Position numbers and translations under genes: made by a program. 64,000 nt of DNA, taken from positions 1 through 64,000 of the forward strand of contig MPCU01000014.1 of the NCBI GenBank assembly GCA_001874305.1, given 5' to 3'. The notes below the pieces were generated by a model that worked only from the letters and a program-made list of their open reading frames with translations, ran no database searches and was not told the origin of the DNA. The DNA comes from Bacteriovorax sp. MedPE-SWde (GTDB lineage Bacteria; Bdellovibrionota; Bacteriovoracia; Bacteriovoracales; Bacteriovoracaceae). This document shows, piece by piece, positions 26,677-35,616 of the stretch. Position 1 is the stretch's first letter; each line of letters opens with the position of its first letter.

Positions 26677-28020
26677 TTAGTATCCGGCCTTCTTAACCGC
26701 TTCAATAATCATCGCCTCACGAGTCGGGATATCGGCCCAACGAGCTTGCGCCTCAGGGGACAATTTATGAATTGGGTCAAAATAAGTAAATGACTTTCCT
26801 GGCTTAACATATGGTGCTGTCCATACAGAAATACCATTTTCTTCATCATAGTATTCATATGAAGCAACATGACGCTTACCACCACCTCCTGGAAGGTCAC
26901 AAACAAAGGTTGGAGTATTAAATCCGGCAGTAGTTCCTCTTACAGCTTTTTCTAATTCCACTCCTTCTCTAAGTGTCGTTCTAAAATGCTCACAACCAGG
27001 AACCATATCATGCATATAAACGTAGTATGGTTGAATATTTAAATATCCGACCTGTCTAGTCAGAAGAACCATCTCATCAACGTGGTTATTAACTCCATCT
27101 TGAAGAACGGCCTGATTTCTCACAATGATACCTTCACTAAAGAGTCTATCCATTGCCATCTGAGTCCACTTTGTAATTTCTCGGGGACTTGAAAAGTGAG
27201 TATGAACTACAACTTGTTTACCAAGAGAGCGTCCAAACTTATGTACGTCGCTTAAGGCCTTAACCCAAGCATCGTCCGTAAGAATCTTTTGTGGAAAAAT
27301 TGCAATCCCTTTCGTTGCATAACGAATTCTTCTAATATGTGGAATTTTTAAAAGGTTCTCACCAATATAACTAATCTGCTTGGCATTGAGCATGAAGCTA
27401 TCTCCACCAGAGATTACAACATCTTCAACTTTAGGTGAATTCATAAGGTATTCAAATACATCATCCCAATACTTTTGATTAGCACCATAAGTTTCTTTTT
27501 CAACTGATTCAGTAGAGCCACCAATAACACGAGACCTTGTACAGTAAAGACAATATACAGGACATATTGTTAGAGGAAGAAAGAGAACTTTATCAGGATA
27601 GCGATGTGTAAGCATAGGAACTGGGGAATCATCATCTTCTGATAATGAATCGGCCATATGCATTGGATGATCAGGAATAACCTGAGAACCCACAGGAAGA
27701 AATTGTTTTCTTAAAGGACAATTAAGAGGATCTTTCCAGTCAATGAGAGAAAATACATATGGTGTAATTCTAATATTCATCGGAGTTGTATGCAGACCAG
27801 ATTCTAAATCAGCAATGAACTCTTTAGAAACAGTATCTCCAAGAAGCTTCTTAATTTGTGCAACTTTTCTCACAGAGTTTTTAAGTTGCCACATGTGATC
27901 TGCGAACTCTCCACGAGTTACACTAGACCAACCAGGAATCTCTTTCCAAAAGTCATCGTTTCTAAAATTACGGTGCTCGAGATCTGGGATCTTTGAGTGA
28001 TCCACAATCTTTGAATTCAT
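26677..28020 (-). CDS. kamA: KamA-family radical SAM lysine 2,3-aminomutase
   Basis: Radical SAM/PLP enzyme interconverting L-lysine and L-beta-lysine. The [4Fe-4S] motif is CPVYCLYC (CX3CX2C) with TRSRVIGG, preceded by HRYPDKVLFLPLTICP. DVVISGGDSFML, RYATKGIAIFPQKI and the C-terminal PTFVCDLPGGGGKR, which includes the PLP-lysine region, fit KamA. At 447 aa it is nearer to catabolic or osmolyte KamA than to EpmB (about 340 aa). No ablB (beta-lysine acetyltransferase) or kamDE is adjacent, so the pathway is open. It is the last gene of a three-gene operon with gaps of 18-21 nt, closed by an intrinsic terminator. Confidence 0.88.
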   Translation of the reverse strand: MNSKIVDHSKIPDLEHRNFRNDDFWKEIPGWSSVTRGEFADHMWQLKNSVRKVAQIKKLLGDTVSKEFIADLESGLHTTPMNIRITPYVFSLIDWKDPLNCPLRKQFLPVGSQVIPDHPMHMADSLSEDDDSPVPMLTHRYPDKVLFLPLTICPVYCLYCTRSRVIGGSTESVEKETYGANQKYWDDVFEYLMNSPKVEDVVISGGDSFMLNAKQISYIGENLLKIPHIRRIRYATKGIAIFPQKILTDDAWVKALSDVHKFGRSLGKQVVVHTHFSSPREITKWTQMAMDRLFSEGIIVRNQAVLQDGVNNHVDEMVLLTRQVGYLNIQPYYVYMHDMVPGCEHFRTTLREGVELEKAVRGTTAGFNTPTFVCDLPGGGGKRHVASYEYYDEENGISVWTAPYVKPGKSFTYFDPIHKLSPEAQARWADIPTREAMIIEAVKKAGY

Positions 28021-28041
28021 ATATCTCTCCCTATTTATTAA

Positions 28042-29592
28042 TTACTTTCTAAATTTAATGTGAAACTTTGGTCTCACCAATTTTCTTCTCGCACGATTAA
28101 GTTCACGTCCACTCAATCTGTGTAGAGATCTCTTTGCTGCTTTATATTTCTTGTAAGTAGCATAGTCTCTCTTTTTAAAATCTTCCAACACTTCAAATAA
28201 CTCTTTAAACGAAAGTGGTGTTTTTGCGATTTTTTCTTTTGAGTCGAGCTCAGCATAGAGGGCCTCACCAACTTTGTCTAATGTTACAAAGAGATTCATT
28301 TGTTTAACCGTCATATTCGTTGGAAATTTTTCCTCTAGACTTGCTAAAGAACTTATCCAGCTTGAACGCCTCATTAACCACGCAAAGGAATGTCCGATAC
28401 TATTACCAAAGGTTGGTCTGAAATTATAGCCATCTTCTTCCATCCACTGAAAAATCTTCGTCAGAATTGCATCTTTGAAGCGAGAATCTCTTAATTTATT
28501 AGGATTACGCCATTCTGCAACAATTTCAAAACGGGGATCAAACTGGATTTCACCTGGACCAAATGTGTCAAAAGTATCGATATTTTTCTTATTAACTTTT
28601 ATTCCAATGCGATTTAAGAATTTAATCTGGCCAGGTTTAAACTTAGTCTTATACAAAGGTAAATCCATATCTTGAGAATAAAGCTTCTTTGATGCTTGTT
28701 TATAGCCATGGTAAATAACTTCAGAACAAAAGATCTCAGAATCATCTTGATAGACCATAGAAAAATCATAAGGAATATTTTTTTTCTTTTTCTTCTTATA
28801 GGCCTTAGTAAAGTCGTACATGTACTTTCCGGCCTCGTGTGCTAATTTAGAGTCCTTCATTCTAAAGACAACTGTTCGAGCATTCTTTTGATCAATATGT
28901 ACTTTTATAGGAGCTACTACATTTCCAATTTCAATATGTGCTTCTGAAGTATAGAGCTTCTTTTTTTCATCTTTATATACAAGTGTAAGATGTGAGAACT
29001 GAGAGTCATCGTCACCTATTCGTGCAATCGCAGCACTTGAATATGCGTTCCCTCTAGACAGGATAACGTCCCCTGACATTAAGTCTTTATGACTTGAAAA
29101 ATTGAAATTTGGATTAACGACAAAGTGAGTGTCATTTCCTTCGAGTGTTGTGTAATTTATATTACCGGCCTTATTACCTTGATGCGAAAGTTCAACAAAG
29201 TAGTCTTCAAGGTAGCGCATCACTCTTACAATATTCTTAATGCTAGTTAGGCAACTCTTAGAAGCAGCATCAGAAACTTTTAAAACCTTCATTTTTTCTT
29301 TTATTTCTAGTCTTATGAGAAATGATGTTTTAACAAAGTCATCCATTTGTTCTTTTGAAAAATTCGCAAGTTCTATAGACTTTGAATCAACGTTATAAAG
29401 ATCCTTATAGAATTGATTTAGCTTCGTAGAACATTCATAAACATCTGTAGTTCCAACTTGAACTGCATTATCGATATTGTTAAGAATGTCCATAAATTTT
29501 GAATTCTTTAGCGATGAAGGATGTCTTTTAATACTATTGGTACAACTTAATAAAGAAGCAACCATAACCATAGGTATGAAAAATTTCTTCAT
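28042..29592 (-). CDS. Lipoprotein with YiiX-like permuted papain-fold domain
   Basis: MKKFFIPMVMVASLLSCTNS carries a lipobox (LLSC), so the protein is probably a periplasm-facing lipoprotein. A helical N-terminal part leads to a domain that matches the YiiX/YebB (permuted NlpC/P60, peptidase C92-like) pattern. This comprises MSGDVILSRGNAYSSAAI, then FSHLTLVYKD with His201, SEAHIEIGNVV and FCSEVIYHGY with Cys289. In this permuted fold His precedes the Cys nucleophile, as seen here. Family members act on peptides, amides or lipids. The C-terminal region is very basic. It is flanked in the same operon by a phosphotransfer-like protein and KamA. A second protein of similar size and motif order lies at 36483. 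Confidence 0.78.
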   Translation of the reverse strand: MKKFFIPMVMVASLLSCTNSIKRHPSSLKNSKFMDILNNIDNAVQVGTTDVYECSTKLNQFYKDLYNVDSKSIELANFSKEQMDDFVKTSFLIRLEIKEKMKVLKVSDAASKSCLTSIKNIVRVMRYLEDYFVELSHQGNKAGNINYTTLEGNDTHFVVNPNFNFSSHKDLMSGDVILSRGNAYSSAAIARIGDDDSQFSHLTLVYKDEKKKLYTSEAHIEIGNVVAPIKVHIDQKNARTVVFRMKDSKLAHEAGKYMYDFTKAYKKKKKKNIPYDFSMVYQDDSEIFCSEVIYHGYKQASKKLYSQDMDLPLYKTKFKPGQIKFLNRIGIKVNKKNIDTFDTFGPGEIQFDPRFEIVAEWRNPNKLRDSRFKDAILTKIFQWMEEDGYNFRPTFGNSIGHSFAWLMRRSSWISSLASLEEKFPTNMTVKQMNLFVTLDKVGEALYAELDSKEKIAKTPLSFKELFEVLEDFKKRDYATYKKYKAAKRSLHRLSGRELNRARRKLVRPKFHIKFRK

Positions 29593-29610
29593 ATTATCTC
29601 CATATTTTTT

Positions 29611-30045
29611 TTAAGCACAACTTTTCTTATCAACTGAATAGAACTCTTGTTTATTTAAACGCTCTGCTCTTCTAACTTCAGCAATAAGCTTGTTCTTATG
29701 TAGAGTTATCTCTTTGGGTTTATATATCCAGGAACACATTTCCTCGAGATTTTGAATACATTCGATCATCATACGAATAACTTTCTTGTGACCCTGCATA
29801 TTGTCACTTCTACTGGCCATGTAGGTTACATCTTTAATTGCCTTACAATAATCTGCAATTTCAGAATACCCCATTGTGGCAGCTGTACCGTAAATACGAT
29901 CTACGGCCTGTCCAAACTTTTCAAAAAAGCTTCTATCAACGTGATCTATCTTAGTTTTCATCATCTCTGTTAGGTAGCCAGAAAGCTCAACTTTAATAAG
30001 CTTAACTTCATCTACAAAAACATCTGTCATTTCATTCGCTGACAT
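29611..30045 (-). CDS. Hpt-like helical protein lacking the phosphorylatable His
   Basis: ATG 30045 is taken as start because GAGAGGAAAT lies directly upstream; the track ORF begins four codons earlier. The 144-aa protein is all-helical and cytoplasmic. The segment KFGQAVDRIYGTAATMGYSEIADYCKAI has the shape of a histidine-phosphotransfer helix pair (typically H..KG.A..LG...L...C..LE). The position where His is expected is Asp in AVDRIYG, so phosphotransfer by this residue is unlikely. It is first gene of the operon with the YiiX-like lipoprotein and KamA. It could be a binding partner of a signalling protein. The Hpt relationship is tentative. Confidence 0.65.
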   Translation of the reverse strand: MSANEMTDVFVDEVKLIKVELSGYLTEMMKTKIDHVDRSFFEKFGQAVDRIYGTAATMGYSEIADYCKAIKDVTYMASRSDNMQGHKKVIRMMIECIQNLEEMCSWIYKPKEITLHKNKLIAEVRRAERLNKQEFYSVDKKSCA

Positions 30046-30155
30046 ATTTCCTCTCATTTAGTAAATCTCAGTATCTTATCGTCGGGTATCAACAAAATAC
30101 TTAACATATCCCGAAAAATTGATAAGAATAGTTTGATATAATCAAAGGAAGATTT

Positions 30156-31217
30156 ATGAAAATTCAACAAGTTAGAAGACTTGGTCTATCAATATTAGTT
30201 ATATTTCAAGTACTTACATATGCCGACACACCTGAATTAGATATGGATATGTCAATCTATGGCTTTGGCGCGGACAGTACACAAGTCTACGCACTTAAAG
30301 GTGGGATGCGCTTTGGTGTAGAGGCCAAGGGAAAAATCACGAAGACGCTAAGCTATCATGGAAAGATGAATATTTTCTTTGAGGAAGGTACACATACAGC
30401 ACTCAATAATAGCTCATATGCTACGGCGACAACATATGGAATCGAAGAAGCTGAAGTAATATGGCAACCTCTAGACTTCTTTAAATTCAATATTGGTGTA
30501 CATCTTATAGATATCGATCATGCTCCACTATTCATAAATGCACCTTCTCTAGGACTTGGCCAAACTATAGACCTTGTAGACTATGACAATTTTGAACTTA
30601 CTGTATTTGCAAGACAGAATGTTGTCAGTGTAAATAGCACGCAAAGCAGAACAGGAAAAATTGGTGACCGTGCTGCATATTATATGCTCGGAGGTATTCA
30701 CTCTAAAGTCATGACTTCACCATTTAACTTATATTTTGATTATAATTATTTTTCATATGAAAAATTATCAGCACCGTTAGCAGAAACTTCAAGATTTAGA
30801 GGAAACACAGTAACAGGTACTGGTGATTCGGCATCTTTCTTTAATGATTATAAAGGTCATGATATTTCTGGTGCGATTGAGTTCTTTTTTCTTTTACACA
30901 AGATAAAGTTCTTCGCAGAGTACCTAAATAATTCAGAGTCAAAAGACACAGGTCTACTATTTGGAACAAAACTTTCTTTAACGAAGAATCATGCTTTAAG
31001 ATTCGACACTTTTGAAAATGAAGCTGACACACTCCCTGCAATTTCTGTTTCTCCTTCATATGGTGGAACTAATAGAGAAGGTCAGCGAGCAAGTTATATT
31101 TATAATGAGGGTACAAGTACTATTACGATAGATTATTATAAAATGAATACCATCGACAGTTCTATCTACCAAGATGATCTACAAATTCTATCTCTCGAAT
31201 ACTCAATGGATGTTTAA
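30156..31217 (+). CDS. Outer-membrane protein, probable beta-barrel
   Basis: The signal peptide (about residues 1-23, ending LTYA) is followed by alternating short amphipathic segments, for example FGADSTQVYALKGGMRFGVEAKGKI, LSYHGKMNIFFEEG, FKFNIGVHLI, FNLYFDYNYFSYE and KIKFFAEYLNN. This is the usual look of outer-membrane strands with aromatic girdles. The last strand (LQILSLEYSMDV) does not end in Phe. The length of 353 aa suits a 12-16-strand barrel. No specific porin family is recognised. It is followed after 2 nt by plsC, so they are co-transcribed. AAAGGAAGA precedes the ATG. Confidence 0.75.
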   Translation: MKIQQVRRLGLSILVIFQVLTYADTPELDMDMSIYGFGADSTQVYALKGGMRFGVEAKGKITKTLSYHGKMNIFFEEGTHTALNNSSYATATTYGIEEAEVIWQPLDFFKFNIGVHLIDIDHAPLFINAPSLGLGQTIDLVDYDNFELTVFARQNVVSVNSTQSRTGKIGDRAAYYMLGGIHSKVMTSPFNLYFDYNYFSYEKLSAPLAETSRFRGNTVTGTGDSASFFNDYKGHDISGAIEFFFLLHKIKFFAEYLNNSESKDTGLLFGTKLSLTKNHALRFDTFENEADTLPAISVSPSYGGTNREGQRASYIYNEGTSTITIDYYKMNTIDSSIYQDDLQILSLEYSMDV

Positions 31218-31219
31218 AA

Positions 31220-31945
31220 ATGGGAATACTTCTCGCATATACAAGATACTTTCTGGCCGCATTGGCCATCGCTATAATTAGTTTTCTTTGCTCAATCGTT
31301 TTTCTTTTTAGACCTGCTCACCCAGGAAATACATTTCTTTCAGCAAGACTAATAGGTTACGTTGGCTGCTGGATCTTAGGTATGAAAGTTGAACTTGAAG
31401 GAAGTGAACACTTTAAAAATAATAAGCATGCTGTAGTCATCTCAAACCATCAATCAAACTTTGATATCTTCTATGTTGGAAGAATAGTGCCAAGACGTAC
31501 AGTCAGTGTTGGAAAAAAGAGTATCGTATACTTTCCATTCTTTGGTCAAATGTATTGGCTGGCCGGAAATATCCTTATAGACAGAGGAAATAGAAAGAAG
31601 GCCTGGAGCGTAATGGACAAGGCAGTTGAAGCTATCAAAAATAAAAAGGCCTCAATCTGGATTATGCCGGAAGGAACAAGATCAAAAGGCAGAGGTACTC
31701 TCCCATTTAAAAAAGGTGCATTTGTTACCGCGATTAAAGCACAATGCCCAATCGTTTCAGTGTGTATCTCGTCATTTGATAAGCATATAGATTTAACAAG
31801 GTGGAAATCGGGTACAATGAAAATCAAAGTTCTTCCACCAATTCAAGCAGAGGGCCTAGAAATGGATGACCTTCTCGAACTTAAAGATAAGGCATATGGT
31901 CTCGTTTCAAGGACTGTTGAAACACTAGATAATAGCTATATTTGA
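31220..31945 (+). CDS. plsC: 1-acyl-sn-glycerol-3-phosphate acyltransferase (PlsC family)
   Basis: Membrane-associated acyltransferase converting lysophosphatidate to phosphatidate in phospholipid synthesis. The catalytic HX4D motif is ISNHQSNFDIFY. The acceptor-binding block is MPEGTRSKGRGTLPFKKGAF, and FGQMYWLAGNILIDRGNR is the middle conserved motif. An N-terminal hydrophobic stretch (residues 8-30) anchors it in the inner membrane. 241 aa, usual length. It starts 2 nt after an outer-membrane protein gene, which is an unusual partner, although co-expression of envelope lipid and protein functions makes sense. Confidence 0.93.
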   Translation: MGILLAYTRYFLAALAIAIISFLCSIVFLFRPAHPGNTFLSARLIGYVGCWILGMKVELEGSEHFKNNKHAVVISNHQSNFDIFYVGRIVPRRTVSVGKKSIVYFPFFGQMYWLAGNILIDRGNRKKAWSVMDKAVEAIKNKKASIWIMPEGTRSKGRGTLPFKKGAFVTAIKAQCPIVSVCISSFDKHIDLTRWKSGTMKIKVLPPIQAEGLEMDDLLELKDKAYGLVSRTVETLDNSYI

Positions 31946-32021
31946 CACTTTCCCCACAAAAGTGAAAACGATTGTATTCTTTATGTATTTACACGTGCTT
32001 AGACACCTGTCATAATTTCAT

Positions 32022-34160
32022 ATGGATTTCAAAACAGATATTTTGGATGGAGTTACACGCTCTATCGACGCCAAAGACTTAAAAGACTTTCTCTTTCTTC
32101 AAGGAAAGTATCACGCTCAAGACCGCTTTGTTCAAATGGAAATGTTACGTATTGTTTCTCAAGGACGCATATGTGAGCTGCTTGATGATACTGAGGCCAA
32201 TCTTGCAATAGATAAGCATATGAGAGAGCTGGGTATTTATCATTACTCAGTTATTGAAGAAGAACAACTATCTGAACATGGAAAAAAGTTACTCACATCT
32301 TATTGTGACGGCGTGAATTCTCGAATTTCTCAGTCAATTCCACTCGAATTTACAATAATGGGTCATCGTCCAGAGAAGTGGAAAATAGCAGATTGTATTG
32401 TTTCGATTAAAGCAATGGCGTACCTCGGTCTAGCTCAAGGCCAGCAAGATCTTCAAAAGCTCTTTATTCAAATGGTAAAAAATGGTGTTCCTTCTGATAA
32501 AATTAACTCTCTTTCGCAAAACCAAATGGGAGATTTAACAGAGGAGATTATACACCTCATTAAGAAAGTTAACCTATATAATCCTCTCATACCAGAGTCT
32601 TATAATTTCCTAAAAAATATCCCAAAAGTTCAAGCATCTAATAACTGGCTCTTTAAGAATGAGTCTGGAGAAGTTCTCCATGCAAGTGACCCTCATCTAG
32701 AAGTCAATAGATTGCCAGCAGTTTGGTATGAAATGAAAGCAACTGTAGCAAACTCTAAATTATTTGGTATCTCCATGCCTGGTGTTCCAGGAATAGTAAT
32801 GGGAAGAAAAGATGGACTGAGCTTTTCATTCACGTATGGCTTTATGGATATGATTGATTTCTTCATTGAAGAAGTTAAAGACAACAAGTTTAGAGATGGA
32901 TCAGAGTTTATAAACTTTGACGTTAGAAGAGAAGTAATCAAGAGAAAGAAGAAAAATGACGTAAAGGTCATAATAAGAAAAACTCAATCAGGGGTACTTG
33001 ATGCTCCAAGTGATAGTCCTCTACTCACGGATGGAATTTATCTTTCAACTGCATGGTCATGTAGAAGTAATGGATCAGCAAAGACACTCGAATCTATCCT
33101 AGGAATCTTTGAGTCCAATAGTGTTGATCAATTAGTTGAACATACGTCTAATGTAAGTATCAGTTGTAATTGGCTTATCGCAGACGATAATGGCTCAATG
33201 GCATATCAACAATCAGGATTATTACCAAAACGAAAGTCTACAGGACTCGTTCCTTTAATTGGCTGGATTGAAGAAAATAGATGGTCAGGAATCTACGAAG
33301 GTCATGAGCTTCTAAGCTTTAAAGAAAACGAAAGAAACTCAATAGTAACCGCTAATAATCTCATCGAGAGAGATGGATTTCCTAAAGCGATAAATGCACC
33401 AATGGGAGATTATCGCCACGACAGAGTTGTAGAATTATTAAAAGAAAAAAAGAACCACACTATAGAAGACTTTAAAAGAATTCAATCTGACTTAGTGTCA
33501 CTACAGTCAAAGAAATTCCTTAACAAGTACAAGGACAACTTTAAAGATTCGAAGTACAGCACTCTCCTCGATTGGGATTACTCGTATTCAACAAACTCAA
33601 AGAAAGCAGTCGTATTTGAAGAATTTTATCGAGTTCTCACTAAGAAGTTTTTTAGTGAACACTTAATGAATAAAGAAGAGATACTTTTTTGCCTCGACCA
33701 AACATCATTTATCGCTGATTTCTACGGACTATTTGATCGCCTCTTTCTTGAAGAAATCTCGGAAGAAGAAAGTAAGCTATGGTTCTCTAATCGTAAAAAA
33801 GAGGAATATATAGATCTGGCCCTAGATAAAATGACATCATCAGGAAGACTCTGGGGAGAGATTAATAAAATCGATATGAACTATATACTCCTTGACGGAA
33901 AACTTCCGGCCTTCATGGGTCTAGATAAAAGAGATGTGCAAATTCCGGGAAATAGAGCAACGATAGTTCAGGGACAGGTGTTTAATGCACATGGTAGAAA
34001 ATCATCATTTTGCCCATCATGGAAACTCATTACAGATATGAGCACAGGAGATCTCTACACAGTTCTACCTGGAGGACTTAATGATCGTCCCCTTTCAAAG
34101 CTTTTTAAATCTGACTTAAATAACTGGATAAGTTTCGGATATCGCAAGAATTCTCTCTAA
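32022..34160 (+). CDS. Penicillin acylase-family Ntn hydrolase without signal peptide
   Basis: An S45-type N-terminal nucleophile amidase. The alpha-chain region has GKYHAQDRFVQMEMLRIVSQGR and the maturation site is ASNNWLF, where Ser of SNNW would become the catalytic N-terminus. ASDPHLEVNRLPAVWYEM and GVPGIVMGRKDGLSFSFTYG then follow, as in penicillin/AHL acylases. 712 aa is close to family length, but the usual signal peptide is missing: the protein starts MDFKTDILDGV, so it may be cytoplasmic, or the true start lies elsewhere. Substrate could be N-acyl homoserine lactones, acyl peptides or other amides; not decidable. A hairpin follows. Confidence 0.85.
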   Translation: MDFKTDILDGVTRSIDAKDLKDFLFLQGKYHAQDRFVQMEMLRIVSQGRICELLDDTEANLAIDKHMRELGIYHYSVIEEEQLSEHGKKLLTSYCDGVNSRISQSIPLEFTIMGHRPEKWKIADCIVSIKAMAYLGLAQGQQDLQKLFIQMVKNGVPSDKINSLSQNQMGDLTEEIIHLIKKVNLYNPLIPESYNFLKNIPKVQASNNWLFKNESGEVLHASDPHLEVNRLPAVWYEMKATVANSKLFGISMPGVPGIVMGRKDGLSFSFTYGFMDMIDFFIEEVKDNKFRDGSEFINFDVRREVIKRKKKNDVKVIIRKTQSGVLDAPSDSPLLTDGIYLSTAWSCRSNGSAKTLESILGIFESNSVDQLVEHTSNVSISCNWLIADDNGSMAYQQSGLLPKRKSTGLVPLIGWIEENRWSGIYEGHELLSFKENERNSIVTANNLIERDGFPKAINAPMGDYRHDRVVELLKEKKNHTIEDFKRIQSDLVSLQSKKFLNKYKDNFKDSKYSTLLDWDYSYSTNSKKAVVFEEFYRVLTKKFFSEHLMNKEEILFCLDQTSFIADFYGLFDRLFLEEISEEESKLWFSNRKKEEYIDLALDKMTSSGRLWGEINKIDMNYILLDGKLPAFMGLDKRDVQIPGNRATIVQGQVFNAHGRKSSFCPSWKLITDMSTGDLYTVLPGGLNDRPLSKLFKSDLNNWISFGYRKNSL

Positions 34161-34179
34161 TAAATTTGCCAATAAACGT

Positions 34180-34206
34180 CCTCTATAAGTATCATATTTA
34201 TAGAGG
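34180..34206 (+). promoter_or_regulatory. Hairpin sequestering the FecR-gene ribosome-binding site
   Basis: CCTCTATAA and TTATAGAGG form a perfect 9-bp stem with a 9-nt loop. The right arm contains AGAGG, the ribosome-binding site of the FecR-domain gene whose ATG is 8 nt further on. It may simply be the terminator of the preceding acylase gene, but as part of the mRNA leader it would occlude translation initiation. Confidence 0.5.
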
Positions 34207-34214
34207 ATAAATTT

Positions 34215-34889
34215 ATGAAATTATTACTTTGTATCATCACCACTTTTAACATTTTTGCAGTCTCTGTTGGAGAAGTTATCTTTACCAAAGGTGATGTCTC
34301 TGTTGAAGTAGGAAATAAGAAAAATACACGTAAGATAAACAAAGGACATAAGCTTCAATTAAATGAAATCGTGGTGACAGGAAAGAAGTCTCTTGCAGTA
34401 ATAAAGCTTAAAGACAAGAGTACTTTAAAAGTAGATAAGAATTCTAAAATGAGAGTATCTTCAATATTAAAGAAGTTAACACCTACTAAAGTTGAAATTA
34501 GCAAGGGAGCGGTTTTCTTTAATATCATCAAGAAGAAAGCTGTTGGCAAGAAAAACCCAGTTAGTTTTAAAGTACAAACCAGAACTGCTGCAATGGGAGT
34601 GCGAGGTACAACCTTCTTCGTATCAGCATCTGGTAAAGACAAGAACTATGATACATGGATGTGTGTTAAAGAAGGTATTGTAGAGGCAAAAAGACATAAG
34701 TCGACTAAAGCAGTACTAGTAAAAACAGGAGAAGGCGTAAAACTTTCAAGAACAGAAAAGGTTGATAACCCTAGACCACTACCATGGACGCAAGGACTCA
34801 ACTGGGAATTTAATACTCAAAAGAATATTGAAAACAAAGTGGATATAAGCAATGCATACAAAGACATACTTGATCAAGATTACGACTAG
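34215..34889 (+). CDS. Secreted FecR-domain protein
   Basis: Signal peptide MKLLLCIITTFNIFAVSVG, then a FecR domain: GDVSVEVGNKKNTRKINKGHKLQLNEIVVTGKKSLAVIKLKDKSTLKV and RTAAMGVRGTTFFVS (the AVRGT-type core). Unlike the sensory FecR of iron uptake there is no N-terminal cytoplasmic helix, no transmembrane anchor and no FecI-type sigma gene adjacent. This is therefore the stand-alone periplasmic type, possibly binding surface polymers or a barrel. It overlaps by 38 nt the next gene, a predicted outer-membrane protein, and the two are probably functionally paired. Confidence 0.85.
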   Translation: MKLLLCIITTFNIFAVSVGEVIFTKGDVSVEVGNKKNTRKINKGHKLQLNEIVVTGKKSLAVIKLKDKSTLKVDKNSKMRVSSILKKLTPTKVEISKGAVFFNIIKKKAVGKKNPVSFKVQTRTAAMGVRGTTFFVSASGKDKNYDTWMCVKEGIVEAKRHKSTKAVLVKTGEGVKLSRTEKVDNPRPLPWTQGLNWEFNTQKNIENKVDISNAYKDILDQDYD

Positions 34890-35616
34890 TTTACTATTAA
34901 CAGGATTCGTTCTGGCCGGAGCAGTTCCCGCGACGGAAGAAAAGAACGCAAACCCTTACGGTATTTTTAGAATATTTAAAAATATCGATAAGAAACACAA
35001 ATTTGTTGGTTCTTACTTTTATAGAAGAGATAACGACAGAAATATAACTGGTCTAGAATTATCTTTAAGAAGAAAAGTCAGTAAATTCGTTTCCTATGGA
35101 ATAGAAGCAGATGTTAGGACAGGTATGCGCCATGATGATGACTGGGTCTGGAAAGATGCAAAGTGGTCATGGGAAGACGATAGTGAACCAGAGCTTGGTA
35201 CTTCATTATTTTTAAAATTTAAAAGAGGCCTCTATTTTCTACCTGGTACAAACTGGGTTGGCTCAATAAATCTTAAAACTCACAATAACTGGACTAAGAC
35301 GCTTATGACGCTAAAGCCAGAGGCGTCACTTACCTATATTCATTTTGCTAATGGTAAGCCTATCTACAACATCTATACAAAAGTTCAATATTATATACCA
35401 TTGAACTTTGGGCAAGATGACATCTATCAGAAATGGCTCTACCTTGGAACTATGCTACACTGGAAAGATAACCTAAAACCATTTCTATTTGTGGCGTACA
35501 AGGAAGAAAACTGGACACAGTCTAAAGACTTCGAAGAGAGACTACCAAATGAAGAATACTCTTCAAAAAGTAAACTCTCTTATATCGGAATTGGACTAAA
35601 TTACTACCTAGACTAG
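34852..35616 (+). CDS. Predicted outer-membrane beta-barrel protein, partner of FecR-domain protein
   Basis: Its ATG lies inside the end of the FecR gene in another frame; the overlap region encodes the start of the signal peptide (MHTKTYLIKITTSLLLTGFVLAGA). The mature 230 residues have barrel-like strands rich in Trp, Tyr and Phe (KFVGSYFYRR, FVSYGIEADVRTGMR, LGTSLFLKFKRGLYFL, ASLTYIHFANG, LYLGTMLHWK). The protein ends LSYIGIGLNYYLD, close to a classical barrel C-terminal strand. The stop codon TAG abuts the outer end of the RAYT element's inverted repeat, so insertion could have modified the last residues. Confidence 0.75.
   Translation: MHTKTYLIKITTSLLLTGFVLAGAVPATEEKNANPYGIFRIFKNIDKKHKFVGSYFYRRDNDRNITGLELSLRRKVSKFVSYGIEADVRTGMRHDDDWVWKDAKWSWEDDSEPELGTSLFLKFKRGLYFLPGTNWVGSINLKTHNNWTKTLMTLKPEASLTYIHFANGKPIYNIYTKVQYYIPLNFGQDDIYQKWLYLGTMLHWKDNLKPFLFVAYKEENWTQSKDFEERLPNEEYSSKSKLSYIGIGLNYYLD

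Noticed and set aside
26709-26906. Track ORFs within kamA, the giant gene, bufB and other genes (for example 22241-22576, 46579-46971, 39714-40094)
   Set aside because: They are opposite-strand or out-of-frame shadows of well-supported genes and show no ribosome-binding site or family motif.
30134-30142. Extended -10 promoter TGATATAAT before the outer-membrane protein gene at 30156
   Set aside because: Its transcription start would fall inside or after the ribosome-binding site, so it is unlikely to drive this gene; it may be chance in AT-rich DNA.
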